A stretch of DNA of 64,000 nucleotides from Coprenecus sp949297365 (GTDB taxonomy: Bacteria > Bacteroidota > Bacteroidia > Bacteroidales > UBA932), in the NCBI GenBank assembly GCA_963931055.1, contig OZ006987.1, positions 1,178,001-1,242,000 on the forward strand. The letters are read 5' to 3'. Numbering within the stretch: the stretch's first letter is position 1; each line of letters opens with the position of its first letter. The translations under genes were made by a program, and so were the position numbers. Shown piece by piece: positions 52,227 through 61,349 of this stretch. The notes below the pieces were generated by a model. It saw only the letters and a program-made list of their open reading frames with translations. It did no database searches and was not told where the DNA came from.

Positions 52227-53183
52227 TTATTCGATAAGCATATTACAGCCGCGGCGCTCGGCTCCTTTAAGCCGTCCTTCAACGGTAAAGGAGCCGTCCG
52301 GCCATGCCCTGCCCACATCCTCAGTCTCGATAAACGAGCACGAGTTGCGGTTAGCCAGGTCGATGACGTTGATGATGCCGCGCTCCCCCGGAGCCGCAGC
52401 CCTGAACGGGTCGTTGATATCGCGGATGACAACCCGCATCGAGTCCGGTGTCCGGAACACTCCGTCCCCCTTGGAATAGGCCTGCGAAAGCAGCTCGCAC
52501 ATCCCGTATTCCGAATGTATGGCTTGCAAGCCGAATCCTTCCGTCAGACGGCGGTGCAGTTCCTCTCTGGAAAGTTCCTCCCGCCGTCCCTTCATGCCTC
52601 CGGTCTCCATGACCGTGAGCCATGAGTCATTAGGCCCTTCGAGACTGTATTTTTCAGTAAAATCCAGCAGGGCGAACGCCACTCCCAGCAGCAGGGTCCT
52701 CTGCTCTCTCCGTCTCAGTTCCGTCAAGGTATTGTAAAGACGGTCATGGTCGTAGAGGTAGTAGCCGCTCTCGGGCCGTCCGCTTTCCTTTATCAGACGG
52801 TCGGCCATATAGACCAGCGACGAGCCCTCACGCTCCAGATATGACGGCAGCAGGGCCAGAATGACATAATCCTCCGGCTCACCGTAGAACTGCCTGAATC
52901 CGCCCAGAAAACTCTCCTCGTAAAGCGATATGTCCAGTACGCAATGCCTTGACGGAGTCTGTCCCGTCGTCGCACTGCTATAAAAAATCTTCTGCGGCAC
53001 CGCAGACGGGTCCGCAGAAGATATGATGTCATATTGCTTGAAGAAGCGTATGGGCAGGAAAGGTATGTCTGATATACCGGTCAATCCCTCCGGCGTGACT
53101 CCCAGCAGATCCGCATATCTGCGGTAATGCGGGCAACAGTCATACTGGTAGCGGAAGACCTCCAGAATCTCTCCTGTCTCCAT
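52227..53183 (-). CDS. LuxE-like acyl-protein synthetase
   Basis: 318-residue member of the adenylate-forming LuxE/acyl-protein synthetase group. Marks are IPFLPIRFFKQYDI (about 40-53), FYSSATTGQTPSRH (ATP/AMP loop, about 67-80) and HSEYGMCELLSQAY (about 219-232). It lacks a full C-terminal subdomain, as usual for LuxE types. It may activate carboxylic acids during cell-surface glycan or lipid modification. It ends immediately beside the DUF2723 stop (convergent) and follows the tryptophanase gene by 6 bp. Confidence 0.82.
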   Translation of the reverse strand: METGEILEVFRYQYDCCPHYRRYADLLGVTPEGLTGISDIPFLPIRFFKQYDIISSADPSAVPQKIFYSSATTGQTPSRHCVLDISLYEESFLGGFRQFYGEPEDYVILALLPSYLEREGSSLVYMADRLIKESGRPESGYYLYDHDRLYNTLTELRRREQRTLLLGVAFALLDFTEKYSLEGPNDSWLTVMETGGMKGRREELSREELHRRLTEGFGLQAIHSEYGMCELLSQAYSKGDGVFRTPDSMRVVIRDINDPFRAAAPGERGIINVIDLANRNSCSFIETEDVGRAWPDGSFTVEGRLKGAERRGCNMLIE

Positions 53184-53189
53184 CGTCCG

Positions 53190-54572
53190 CTATCTGTCAG
53201 CCCTGTCAAGCTCTATGGTGAAGTGTCTCATGATGGGCAGCTCCTTGACGATCTTGTAACCACGGGTGATGGACTCGCGGCGGTCAAAGACGTTCTTGGC
53301 AGCGGCAGCGATGTAGTCCATGTGGTTGTTGGTGTACACCCTGCGGGGAATGGCCAGACGGAGCAGCTCAAGGGCAGGATAGCGGTTCTCACGGGTGACA
53401 GGGTCACGGTCAGCGAGCAGCGAGCCTATCTCCACACCACGGATACCGGCCTCAAGGTAAAGCTCGATTCCGAGAGTCTGGGCTATGAACTCCTCTTTGG
53501 GAAGATGAGTCAGTATCTTCTTGGCGTCGAGGAAGATGGCGTGTCCGCCGGCAGGTCTCTGGTAAGGCACTCCGTACTCGTCCAGCTTCTTGCCGAGGTA
53601 AGCCACCTGGTTGATGCGGGTCTCCAGGTACTCGAACTCGGTACCTTCGAGCAGACCCTGCGCCAGGGCGTTCATATCGCGGCCGGCCATACCTCCGTAT
53701 GTCAGGAAGCCCTCGTTCATGATGGTGAACATCTGGGCCTTGCGCATATCCTCCTCGCTGCGGAACGCTACGAAACCGCCGATGTTGACGATAGCGTCCT
53801 TCTTGGCCGACATGGTCATATAGTCAGCGCCCTCGTACATCTCATGGACAATCTCGCGGATGGACTTGTTCTCATAGCCCTTCTCGCGGGTCTTGATAAA
53901 GTAAGCGTTCTCAGCGAAGCGGGCTGAGTCCATCAGCAGCTTCACGCCGTACTTCTTGCACAGAGCGGATACACCCTTGATGTTCTCCATGGATACGGGC
54001 TGTCCGCCGGCGGTGTTGTTGGTGACAGTCAGCACTACGCACGGTATCTTCTCGCGGGGAGTGGTCCTGAGCACTTCCTCAAGCCTCTCCAGGTCCATAT
54101 TGCCCTTGAAGGGAATCTCCAGCTCGGTATTGGCCGCCTCCTTGATGGTGCAGTCCAGAGCCACTGCCTTACGGTACTCGATATGTCCCTTGGTGGTGTC
54201 GAAATGGGAGTTGCCGGGAAGGATGTCGCCCTCCTTGATAATGCTGGAGAAAAGCACGTTCTCAGCGGCACGGCCCTGGTGTGCGGGAAGCACGTAGGGA
54301 AGTCCGGTCAGCATCTCTATAGTATCTTTCAGCCTGTAGAAAGAACGTGCGCCGGCGTAGCTCTCGTCACCCTCCATGATAGCGGCCCACTGCTTGTCGC
54401 TCATGGCGCCTGTACCGGAATCGGTCAGCAGGTCGATGAACACATAGTCGCTCTTCAGCAGGAAGAGATTGTACTTAGCCTCTTTAATCCATTTCTCGCG
54501 CTCCTCGCGGGTACTTTTTCTGATGGTCTCCACCATCTTGATTCTGTAAGATTCTGCAAAAGGAAGTTCCAT
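53190..54572 (-). CDS. tnaA: Tryptophanase
   Basis: 460-residue PLP beta-eliminating lyase that turns tryptophan into indole, pyruvate and ammonia. Family motifs are FIDLLTDSGTGAMSDKQWA (about 45-63), PAHQGRAAENV (about 96-106) and the PLP lysine in MSAKKDAIVNIGG (about 252-264). Tryptophanase is preferred over tyrosine phenol-lyase because of DSARFAENAYFIK and AGIRGVEIGSLLADRDP, where the phenol-lyases carry DATRCVENAYF and a conserved Arg. No TnaC-type leader is visible. Confidence 0.92.
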   Translation of the reverse strand: MELPFAESYRIKMVETIRKSTREEREKWIKEAKYNLFLLKSDYVFIDLLTDSGTGAMSDKQWAAIMEGDESYAGARSFYRLKDTIEMLTGLPYVLPAHQGRAAENVLFSSIIKEGDILPGNSHFDTTKGHIEYRKAVALDCTIKEAANTELEIPFKGNMDLERLEEVLRTTPREKIPCVVLTVTNNTAGGQPVSMENIKGVSALCKKYGVKLLMDSARFAENAYFIKTREKGYENKSIREIVHEMYEGADYMTMSAKKDAIVNIGGFVAFRSEEDMRKAQMFTIMNEGFLTYGGMAGRDMNALAQGLLEGTEFEYLETRINQVAYLGKKLDEYGVPYQRPAGGHAIFLDAKKILTHLPKEEFIAQTLGIELYLEAGIRGVEIGSLLADRDPVTRENRYPALELLRLAIPRRVYTNNHMDYIAAAAKNVFDRRESITRGYKIVKELPIMRHFTIELDRADR

Positions 54573-54663
54573 AAATATCTATTTTTAAAAGTTATCCCCA
54601 AAATTACGAATAATTGCAACAACTCCGCCCAAAATTTTAAAAAGAAATAGCAAAGGTGACAAT

Positions 54664-54704
54664 AAAATTCCCGGGACGAATACAGAACTCATCCCGGGAA
54701 TTTA
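54664..54704 (-). terminator. secDF terminator
   Basis: Perfect stem AAATTCCCGGGA / TCCCGGGAATTT around a 14-16 nt loop, then TTATT on the minus strand, just after the secDF stop at 54726. Confidence 0.8.
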
Positions 54705-54725
54705 TCTTAATACAAATGTCAGTTG

Positions 54726-57700
54726 CTATTTGCGGGCGGCCTGGAGCTTCTTGGCTTCCTTGCGGGCCTTGCGCTGCGACAGGTCGTACATGATAGGCGT
54801 ACCTACGAACACTGAAGAGTAAGTACCTACTAAGATACCGACGAGCAGAGCAACTGCGAAGCCCCTGATCACCTCGCCTCCGAAGATGGCAATGGCGAGC
54901 ATCACGATGAAGGTGGTACCCGATGTGTTGACGGTACGGGCAAGAGTGCTGTTGATAGCGTCGTTGATATTCTGGTACAGCTCGCGTTTGGGATAGAGCT
55001 TGCGGTACTCACGGATCCTGTCAAAGATGATCACACTGTCGTTGATGGAGTAACCGATAATCGTCAGCACTGCGGCGATGAAGGTCTGGTCCACGTCGAG
55101 GGTAAACGGAAGCACTCCGGTGAACAATGAGAAGAAGCCGACTGTCAGGATAGCGTCATGCGCTGTGGAGACAACTCCTCCGAGGCCCCATGTCCAGCCC
55201 TTGAAGCGGACTGCGATGTAGGCGAAGATTGCGAAGAGGGCGATGGCCACCGCTATGAGGGAGTCACGCTTCATGTCGTTCGCGATAGTAGGACCTACCT
55301 TGTCCGACTGGATGATACCGTTGGGGTTCTCCAGAGTCGAGATAAACTGGTCGTATGTGATGGGGTTGACGAAGTACTCCTTCAGAGCCTCGTACAGCAT
55401 GTGGTCTACGACAGCGTCAGTCTCGGTGCTCTGGTCCTCAATCATGTAGGTAGTGGTAATCTTCATCTGGCTGGCACCTCCGAACTGCTTGACCTCAACG
55501 CCCTCGCCGAACGCATCCAGGACAGATGCCCTGATGTCCTCAGCTGCCACGTCCTGGTCAAAACGCACTACGTAGGTACGGCCGCCAGTGAAGTCCACAC
55601 CGTAGGTGAAGCCCTTGAAGATGATGGAGCCGACACTTATCAGCACCAGCACGGTGGATATGATATAGGCATATTTACGTATCTTGACGAAATCCACGTG
55701 GGTATGCTGCAGGAAGTCCTTGGAGAACTTGGTGTAGAACGAGATGTTCTTGCCACGGCTCAGACGGGCCTCGAAGATAAGTCTGGAGATGAATATCGAT
55801 GTCAGCATAGAGGTGATGATACCGATAACCAGTGTGGTGGCGAAGCCCTGTACAGGACCGGAACCGAAGAAGAAGAGCACCAGACCGGTGATGATGGTGG
55901 TAAGGTTACCGTCGATAATCGCCGAATAAGCATGTTTGTAACCCTCGGACACAGCCAGACGGAGAGCCTTGCCGGCACGGAGTTCCTCCTTGACACGCTC
56001 GTAGATGATTACGTTGGCGTCCACCGCCATACCGAGGGTTAGCACCAGACCGGCGATACCGGGAAGGGTGAGGACCGCTCCGAAGGATGCGAGGGCACCG
56101 AAGAGGAAGAGCACGTTGCACAGCAGAGCCGTGTCGGCTGCAATACCTGCGCCCTTGTAGAAGATAATCATATAAAGCAGCACGCAGAGGAAGGCTATCA
56201 CGAAGGATATCATACCTGCCTGGATGGACGCGCTACCGAGTGACGGACCTACGACCTGCTCCTGAACGATGGTGGCGGGAGCGGGCAGCTTACCGGAGTT
56301 GAGCACGTTGGCAAGGTCGGTAGCCTCCTCGATGGTGAAGCTGCCGGAGATTACCGAGCGGCCTCCGGTAATCTCTGTATTGACGCGGGGGAACGAGTAC
56401 ACCATGCCGTCAAGCACGATGGCTATGCTCCTGCCGATGTTGTCGGCTGTCAGGCGGGCCCATGTCTGGGCACCCTCGGCATTCATGGCCATGTCCACCT
56501 CAGGCTGACCGCCCATATTGTTGTATGCTACACGTGCATCGGAAACCACTCCTCCGTCAAGGGGAGCCTTGCCGTCACGGGTATTGACCTTGATGGCCAC
56601 AAGCTGATAGTAGTTGCCGCCGGGATATTCGGCAGCAGGCTTGACTGTCCACATAGGAACGAGGTCAGCGGGCAGTGCCGCCTTCACCTGAGGCAGTCTG
56701 AGCCAGTTGTTGATCTTGGCCGTATCCCTGTAGTGAGCGATACCGATTACGGGACCGGGCATCAGCTGACCGTTGTACATCGAAGGATTGAGGGCGTAGA
56801 AGAACGGGTTGTTCCTGGCGAAGTTGAGTTCGTCGGAAGAGAGTGAGTCATCCTGCTGCTCCAGCTCGGCAACGAGCTCGTCAAGACCTGTGTTCTCAGC
56901 CTCCGATGTCTGTCCGGCAACTTCAGCATTATTCTCCGCAACCGGTGTCTCCTCACCGGCCTGCATATCCTTCACGATGGTGTTTACTTCCTGGAGATAG
57001 CGGAACACCTCGGGATTCTCATAAGTTGTCCAGAACTCGAGGGAAGCCGTTCCCTGGAGGAGCTTGCGGACACGCTCGGGCTCCTTAACGCCAGGCAGCT
57101 CCACAAGTATGCGGCTGGATGTTCCGAGTCTCTGGATATTGGGGGATGTCACTCCGAAACGGTCGATACGGTTACGCAGCACATTGAATGAGTTGGCTAC
57201 AGCACTTTCAGCCTGCTCGCGGATTACTGCGATGACCTCGTCGTTGGAACTCTGGGCGTTGATCCTGTCCCTGAGGTCGATGGTACCGAATATCTGGGAG
57301 AGTCTCTGATTGGGAGCCACCTCGTTCCATGCCTCATGGAAAAGAGTGATGAAGTCGGTGTTTCCGCCGGATGCCGTCTCTCTCTCCTTAGCCAGGGCAA
57401 GAGCCTGCTCGAACTCGGGGGAGGTGTTGTAGTTGGACAATGCCCTTACAAGGTCGCTCAGCTGAACCTCCAGCATGACGTTCATACCGCCCTTGAGGTC
57501 AAGACCCAGATTGATCTCCTTCTCCTGCACCTCTTTGTAAGTATGGCCGAGATATATCTTCTCAGCACTTACAGAGTCGATGTAATACCTGTTCCTTTCT
57601 TTTCTGATAGAGTCCAGATAATAAGCCTTATCCAGCTCAGATACCTCCGCGAAGGAGGGTTTCTGCTGCTCGGCCATGACAGCTGCCTCGGCAAACTTGT

Positions 57701-57806
57701 CAGCCTTGTTCTGCTGAATGACAGAAACGGCTGTGAAAGAGAGCTGATACAGGCAGGCCAGAGCGATCAATACCGCCAATAGAGAAATGGCACCTTTACT
57801 TTGCAT
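54726..57806 (-). CDS. secDF: Protein translocase subunit SecDF (fused)
   Basis: 1026-residue single-chain SecD-SecF, an inner-membrane proton-driven aid to Sec export. After an N-terminal helix comes LGLDLKGGMNVMLEV (about 98-112), the P1 domain, SecD D4 motif GMAVDANVIIYERVKEEL (about 588-605), then SecF with DFTGGRTYVVRFDQ (about 719-732) and GYSINDSVIIFDRIRE (about 915-930). Fusion is usual in Bacteroidetes. It has its own terminator. Confidence 0.95.
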   Translation of the reverse strand: MQSKGAISLLAVLIALACLYQLSFTAVSVIQQNKADKFAEAAVMAEQQKPSFAEVSELDKAYYLDSIRKERNRYYIDSVSAEKIYLGHTYKEVQEKEINLGLDLKGGMNVMLEVQLSDLVRALSNYNTSPEFEQALALAKERETASGGNTDFITLFHEAWNEVAPNQRLSQIFGTIDLRDRINAQSSNDEVIAVIREQAESAVANSFNVLRNRIDRFGVTSPNIQRLGTSSRILVELPGVKEPERVRKLLQGTASLEFWTTYENPEVFRYLQEVNTIVKDMQAGEETPVAENNAEVAGQTSEAENTGLDELVAELEQQDDSLSSDELNFARNNPFFYALNPSMYNGQLMPGPVIGIAHYRDTAKINNWLRLPQVKAALPADLVPMWTVKPAAEYPGGNYYQLVAIKVNTRDGKAPLDGGVVSDARVAYNNMGGQPEVDMAMNAEGAQTWARLTADNIGRSIAIVLDGMVYSFPRVNTEITGGRSVISGSFTIEEATDLANVLNSGKLPAPATIVQEQVVGPSLGSASIQAGMISFVIAFLCVLLYMIIFYKGAGIAADTALLCNVLFLFGALASFGAVLTLPGIAGLVLTLGMAVDANVIIYERVKEELRAGKALRLAVSEGYKHAYSAIIDGNLTTIITGLVLFFFGSGPVQGFATTLVIGIITSMLTSIFISRLIFEARLSRGKNISFYTKFSKDFLQHTHVDFVKIRKYAYIISTVLVLISVGSIIFKGFTYGVDFTGGRTYVVRFDQDVAAEDIRASVLDAFGEGVEVKQFGGASQMKITTTYMIEDQSTETDAVVDHMLYEALKEYFVNPITYDQFISTLENPNGIIQSDKVGPTIANDMKRDSLIAVAIALFAIFAYIAVRFKGWTWGLGGVVSTAHDAILTVGFFSLFTGVLPFTLDVDQTFIAAVLTIIGYSINDSVIIFDRIREYRKLYPKRELYQNINDAINSTLARTVNTSGTTFIVMLAIAIFGGEVIRGFAVALLVGILVGTYSSVFVGTPIMYDLSQRKARKEAKKLQAARK

Positions 57807-57905
57807 ATCAATTCTTTTTTAAACTTTCTAAAACAATGTTTTTCTAGTTTGCATAAAAATGAGGGTACAAAAGTACTATTTTTTTCTTATTTGTAAAGTA
57901 TTTAG

Positions 57906-57913
57906 TAATTTTG
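57906..57913 (+). promoter_or_regulatory. Putative -7 box of the PD40/SPOR gene
   Basis: TAATTTTG (TAnnTTTG), 18 bp before the ATG at 57932. A second match, TAAATTTG, at 57921-57928 ends 3 bp before the ATG. Confidence 0.45.
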
Positions 57914-57931
57914 TTCACCTTAAATTTGAAT

Positions 57932-59815
57932 ATGACTGCCCTATATAAATATTTCCTGGCACTCCCGGCAGTTCTGCTGATATGTCTTGCGGCATACGCA
58001 CAGCAGGGCGGAGATGAGGTGGAGGAGGATTTGAGAAGAGCCGGTATATTCCACAGAAACTATCAGTTCGGAAAGGCCGTGGAGTATTACTCCGAAGCAC
58101 TCGGCAAGACTGCGGACACGACACTCAGGCTTGAAATCATGGAACGGATCGTGGAATGTCAGAACGGACAGAGCATGATGCAGTACATAGTACGTCCGGA
58201 TGAGATTACTTCCGGCATATTCCGCATCAACGAATTTTTCCTATATATCGACGAATTCAGCGACAACTCCTGGATTCCGGTGCCCAACCCTTTCATAAAA
58301 ACTCCCGGACACAGGATGAACCGGTTCTACACATCGATGTACCTGCCGAAAGGAAGCAACCGGGTCATATTCTCCGCTCCCGATGAATCCGGAGCATGGA
58401 ATCTCTACACTTCCAGCCTCAAGGACAGTGTCGTATGGACTGCCCCGGTCCTGCTGAGCGAGAACATCCTCTCCAGCGGCAATGAGATATTCCCGATACT
58501 GAGCAAAGACGGGAAAACACTGTATTTCGCATCAGACGGCCTGCCAGGTATGGGAGGCTACGATCTGTTCTGCAGCACCTGGGATGAGGAAAACGAAGAC
58601 TGGAGTACCCCCGAGAACCTGGGATTTCCCTATTCCTCCACAGGAGATGACATCCTCTTCCTCAACAACGAGGCGGGCTCATGCTCCATCATCGTATCCA
58701 ACCGCGAGACAGAGGGGGACTCCGTGAAGATATATGTGACGGACTTCATCGCAACACCTGTAAAGACTCCGCTCGGCAAAGATGAATCACCTCTGCTGAT
58801 ATCCTCGTTTACACACCGGCCGGAAACCGAAGAGAAGACCGCCGATACCGCCGGACGCAGACAGCCCGACAGCTACTCTCTGCTCATACACCAGTTGCGC
58901 AGACTGCAGGGCGAGCAGAAAGAGAAACTGGACAAGATAGAGGAAAGCCGCAGCATATACGCGAAAGCCTCTGCCGGCGACCGCGAGTTCCTGGCTGGAA
59001 TCATCCGGGACATAGAGCAGGAGTCCATGAACATCAAAAAACAGATAGATGAGTTAAGCGCCCAGGTGAGGAAGATGGAGATACAGTTCCTCTCAGACGG
59101 TATCATCCCCATATACGAAGAAGAGCAACAGGAAAGCACGGAATTGCCAGCAACTGTCACAGACAACAGAAGCTTGTACGTATTCCGGAAACATACATCC
59201 GGAAAGATACCTTATATCATAGTAGAGATACCCGAGCCTGAATTTGACTACAGTTTTAAGATTCTCGGCAAGGACAAGGGGCAGTTTGCGGAAGACAATA
59301 CCCTGCCGTCAGGTATCGTCTATCAGATACAGTTCATGGTTCTGTCCAACCGCGCCGCTGTCAGGGATATCAAAGGTATGAGCCCTGTATTCGTGACCCG
59401 GATGCCCTCAGGCAAATATCTGCACTCTGTCGGCCTGTTCGGCTCCTACCAGGAGGCCCTGTCCAATCTCAACAGAGTAAGGAAAAACGGATTCCCCGAA
59501 GCATTCATAATAGCTTTTGACAACGGCAGGAGCATCTCCGTCAAGACCGCCAGAAACATGGAGGGAAAGAAGCCGGCAACCGGCAGCGAACTTGCCTGGC
59601 AGGTAATTCTTTACGGCTATGGACACACGCTGCCGCAGTCCGTACTCGCCACTATACAGCAACTGAGCGGCAAGGACATCACCCGCACAGTCCAGGATGA
59701 CGGAGAGACCGTCTTCGCAATAGGCCCGTTCAACGGACGGCAGGAAGCGGAAGATCTTTTGAACGGACTGGACAAGGAAGGAATCAACGCATCGATAAAA
59801 AGCATAAAACTGTAA
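57932..59815 (+). CDS. Envelope protein with PD40 repeats and C-terminal SPOR domains
   Basis: 627-residue exported protein with signal peptide (ending AAYAQQ, about 24). It has a TPR-like N-terminal segment (FGKAVEYYSEALGK, about 47-60), then PD40/WD40-like blades (EIFPILSKDGKTLYFASDGLPGMGGYDLF in part, about 182-210). A coiled-coil follows (about 315-390), and two SPOR-like regions (VYQIQFMVLSNRAA, about 463; WQVILYGYGHTLPQ, about 549), of the peptidoglycan-binding type. It probably scaffolds envelope or gliding/porin-type assemblies, as PD40-OmpA relatives do. The ATG at 57932 starts the signal peptide. Confidence 0.78.
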   Translation: MTALYKYFLALPAVLLICLAAYAQQGGDEVEEDLRRAGIFHRNYQFGKAVEYYSEALGKTADTTLRLEIMERIVECQNGQSMMQYIVRPDEITSGIFRINEFFLYIDEFSDNSWIPVPNPFIKTPGHRMNRFYTSMYLPKGSNRVIFSAPDESGAWNLYTSSLKDSVVWTAPVLLSENILSSGNEIFPILSKDGKTLYFASDGLPGMGGYDLFCSTWDEENEDWSTPENLGFPYSSTGDDILFLNNEAGSCSIIVSNRETEGDSVKIYVTDFIATPVKTPLGKDESPLLISSFTHRPETEEKTADTAGRRQPDSYSLLIHQLRRLQGEQKEKLDKIEESRSIYAKASAGDREFLAGIIRDIEQESMNIKKQIDELSAQVRKMEIQFLSDGIIPIYEEEQQESTELPATVTDNRSLYVFRKHTSGKIPYIIVEIPEPEFDYSFKILGKDKGQFAEDNTLPSGIVYQIQFMVLSNRAAVRDIKGMSPVFVTRMPSGKYLHSVGLFGSYQEALSNLNRVRKNGFPEAFIIAFDNGRSISVKTARNMEGKKPATGSELAWQVILYGYGHTLPQSVLATIQQLSGKDITRTVQDDGETVFAIGPFNGRQEAEDLLNGLDKEGINASIKSIKL

Positions 59816-59819
59816 CTAC

Positions 59820-60281
59820 ATGGCTCTTATCATCTCTTTAACCATTATAGGCATACTTCTGATTATAGCTGAGATAGTGCTTATCCCTGGCATCTTTGTC
59901 GCCGGGACTCTGGGGTTGCTGGCCATGGCCGGCTCCTGCTGGCTGGCCTTCGACCAGTACGGACAGACAGCAGGACTCATCACCATCGCTGTCAATATCC
60001 TGCTGGCCGTGACAAGTACCGTTCTGACCCTGCGGTCCAAGACCTGGAAAAAGCTGTCGCTCCACACTGAGATAGACAGCCGCACCGACTCCGCACCGGA
60101 GGACAAGGGCATAGCAGTGGGAAGCGAGGGAAAGACCATCACCAGACTGGCGCCGATGGGCAAAGTCCTGTTCGGAGACGTAACGGTGGAATGCACCGCC
60201 CGCAACGGACTCATAGACCCGGGCCAGGAAGTGACGGTAATCCTCATAGACGACAATAAGATATATGTAAAACCAAAATAA
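59820..60281 (+). CDS. NfeD-like membrane protein
   Basis: 153 residues: two to three transmembrane helices (about 3-70) and a C-terminal OB-fold (VGSEGKTITRLAPMGKVLFGDVTVECTARNG in part, about 100-130). NfeD proteins work with flotillins in membrane microdomains; the flotillin gene follows after 12 bp. Confidence 0.9.
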   Translation: MALIISLTIIGILLIIAEIVLIPGIFVAGTLGLLAMAGSCWLAFDQYGQTAGLITIAVNILLAVTSTVLTLRSKTWKKLSLHTEIDSRTDSAPEDKGIAVGSEGKTITRLAPMGKVLFGDVTVECTARNGLIDPGQEVTVILIDDNKIYVKPK

Positions 60282-60293
60282 TTCTACCTTTTT

Positions 60294-61256
60294 ATGACAT
60301 CTTTAGGACTTCTATTGATCTGGATAGCCGTGGCCGTCGTGGCCCTGATTATCCTCCTGTGGTTCTTCCCGGTAACCCTGTGGTTCCAGGCCCTGATATC
60401 GGGAGTGAGAATCTCTCTCATCCAGCTCGTGCTGATGAGATGGAGAAAAGTACCCCCGAGCACCATCGTCATGGCTATGGTGACCGGCACGAAAGCCGGT
60501 CTGAAACTGGACGCCAATGCCCTTGAAGCGCACTATCTGGCCAAGGGCAATGTTCCCAACGTGGTGAACGCCCTCATCTCCGCCGACAAGGCCAACATAG
60601 CCCTGGACTTCAAGATGGCCGCCGCCATCGACCTGGCAGGCCGTGACGTATTCGAGGCCGTGCAGATGTCCGTCAACCCCAAGGTCATCAACACACCTCC
60701 CGTAACAGCCGTGGCCAAGGACGGCATACAGATGATAGCCAAGGCCAGGGTGACAGTGCGTGCCAACATCAAACAGCTGGTAGGAGGAGCCGGCGAGGAG
60801 ACCGTCCTGGCCCGCGTAGGCGAGGGCATCGTGTCCAGCATCGGTGCATCCGAGTCCCACAAGGACGTACTGGAGCATCCGGACTCCATATCCAAAGTCG
60901 TACTGGCCAAGGGACTTGACGCCGGCACTGCATTCGAGATCCTTTCCATAGACATAGCCGACATAGACATCGGAAAGAACATCGGAGCAGTCCTGCAGAT
61001 AGATCAGGCCAACGCCGACAAGAACATAGCCCAGGCCCGCGCAGAGGAACGCCGCGCCATGGCAGTGGCCCAGGAGCAGGAGATGAAGGCCAAGGCCCAG
61101 GAAGCCCGTGCAAAGGTCATTGAGGCCGAGAAAGAGATACCTCTGGCCATGGCCGACGCCTTCCGCTCCGGCAATCTCGGCATCATGGACTACTACCGCA
61201 TCAAGAATATCCAGGCCGACACCGACATGCGCGAGAACATCGCCAAAGAGCAATAA
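60294..61256 (+). CDS. floA: Flotillin-like protein FloA
   Basis: 320-residue SPFH-type protein of the FloA (YqfA) group, forming membrane microdomains. It has an N-terminal membrane hairpin (about 5-45), the conserved LDANALEAHYLAKGNVPNVVNALI (about 68-91, in part) and the SPFH core. An Ala/Glu/Lys-rich coiled-coil with repeated 'QARAEERRAMAVAQEQEMKAKAQEARA' character follows (about 240-285). It forms a unit with nfeD. Confidence 0.93.
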   Translation: MTSLGLLLIWIAVAVVALIILLWFFPVTLWFQALISGVRISLIQLVLMRWRKVPPSTIVMAMVTGTKAGLKLDANALEAHYLAKGNVPNVVNALISADKANIALDFKMAAAIDLAGRDVFEAVQMSVNPKVINTPPVTAVAKDGIQMIAKARVTVRANIKQLVGGAGEETVLARVGEGIVSSIGASESHKDVLEHPDSISKVVLAKGLDAGTAFEILSIDIADIDIGKNIGAVLQIDQANADKNIAQARAEERRAMAVAQEQEMKAKAQEARAKVIEAEKEIPLAMADAFRSGNLGIMDYYRIKNIQADTDMRENIAKEQ

Positions 61257-61349
61257 TCCCCACGGTACATATTTTTTTGATTAAACCATTGCAAAAGTCA
61301 ACGGATTTGTTGATATTTGGAGTGGTTTAATTTTTAATAATTCACGCTT

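Noticed and set aside
53190..54572. Tyrosine phenol-lyase
   Set aside because: The segments around the DSARFAENAYF and GVEIGS motifs agree with tryptophanase rather than phenol-lyase.
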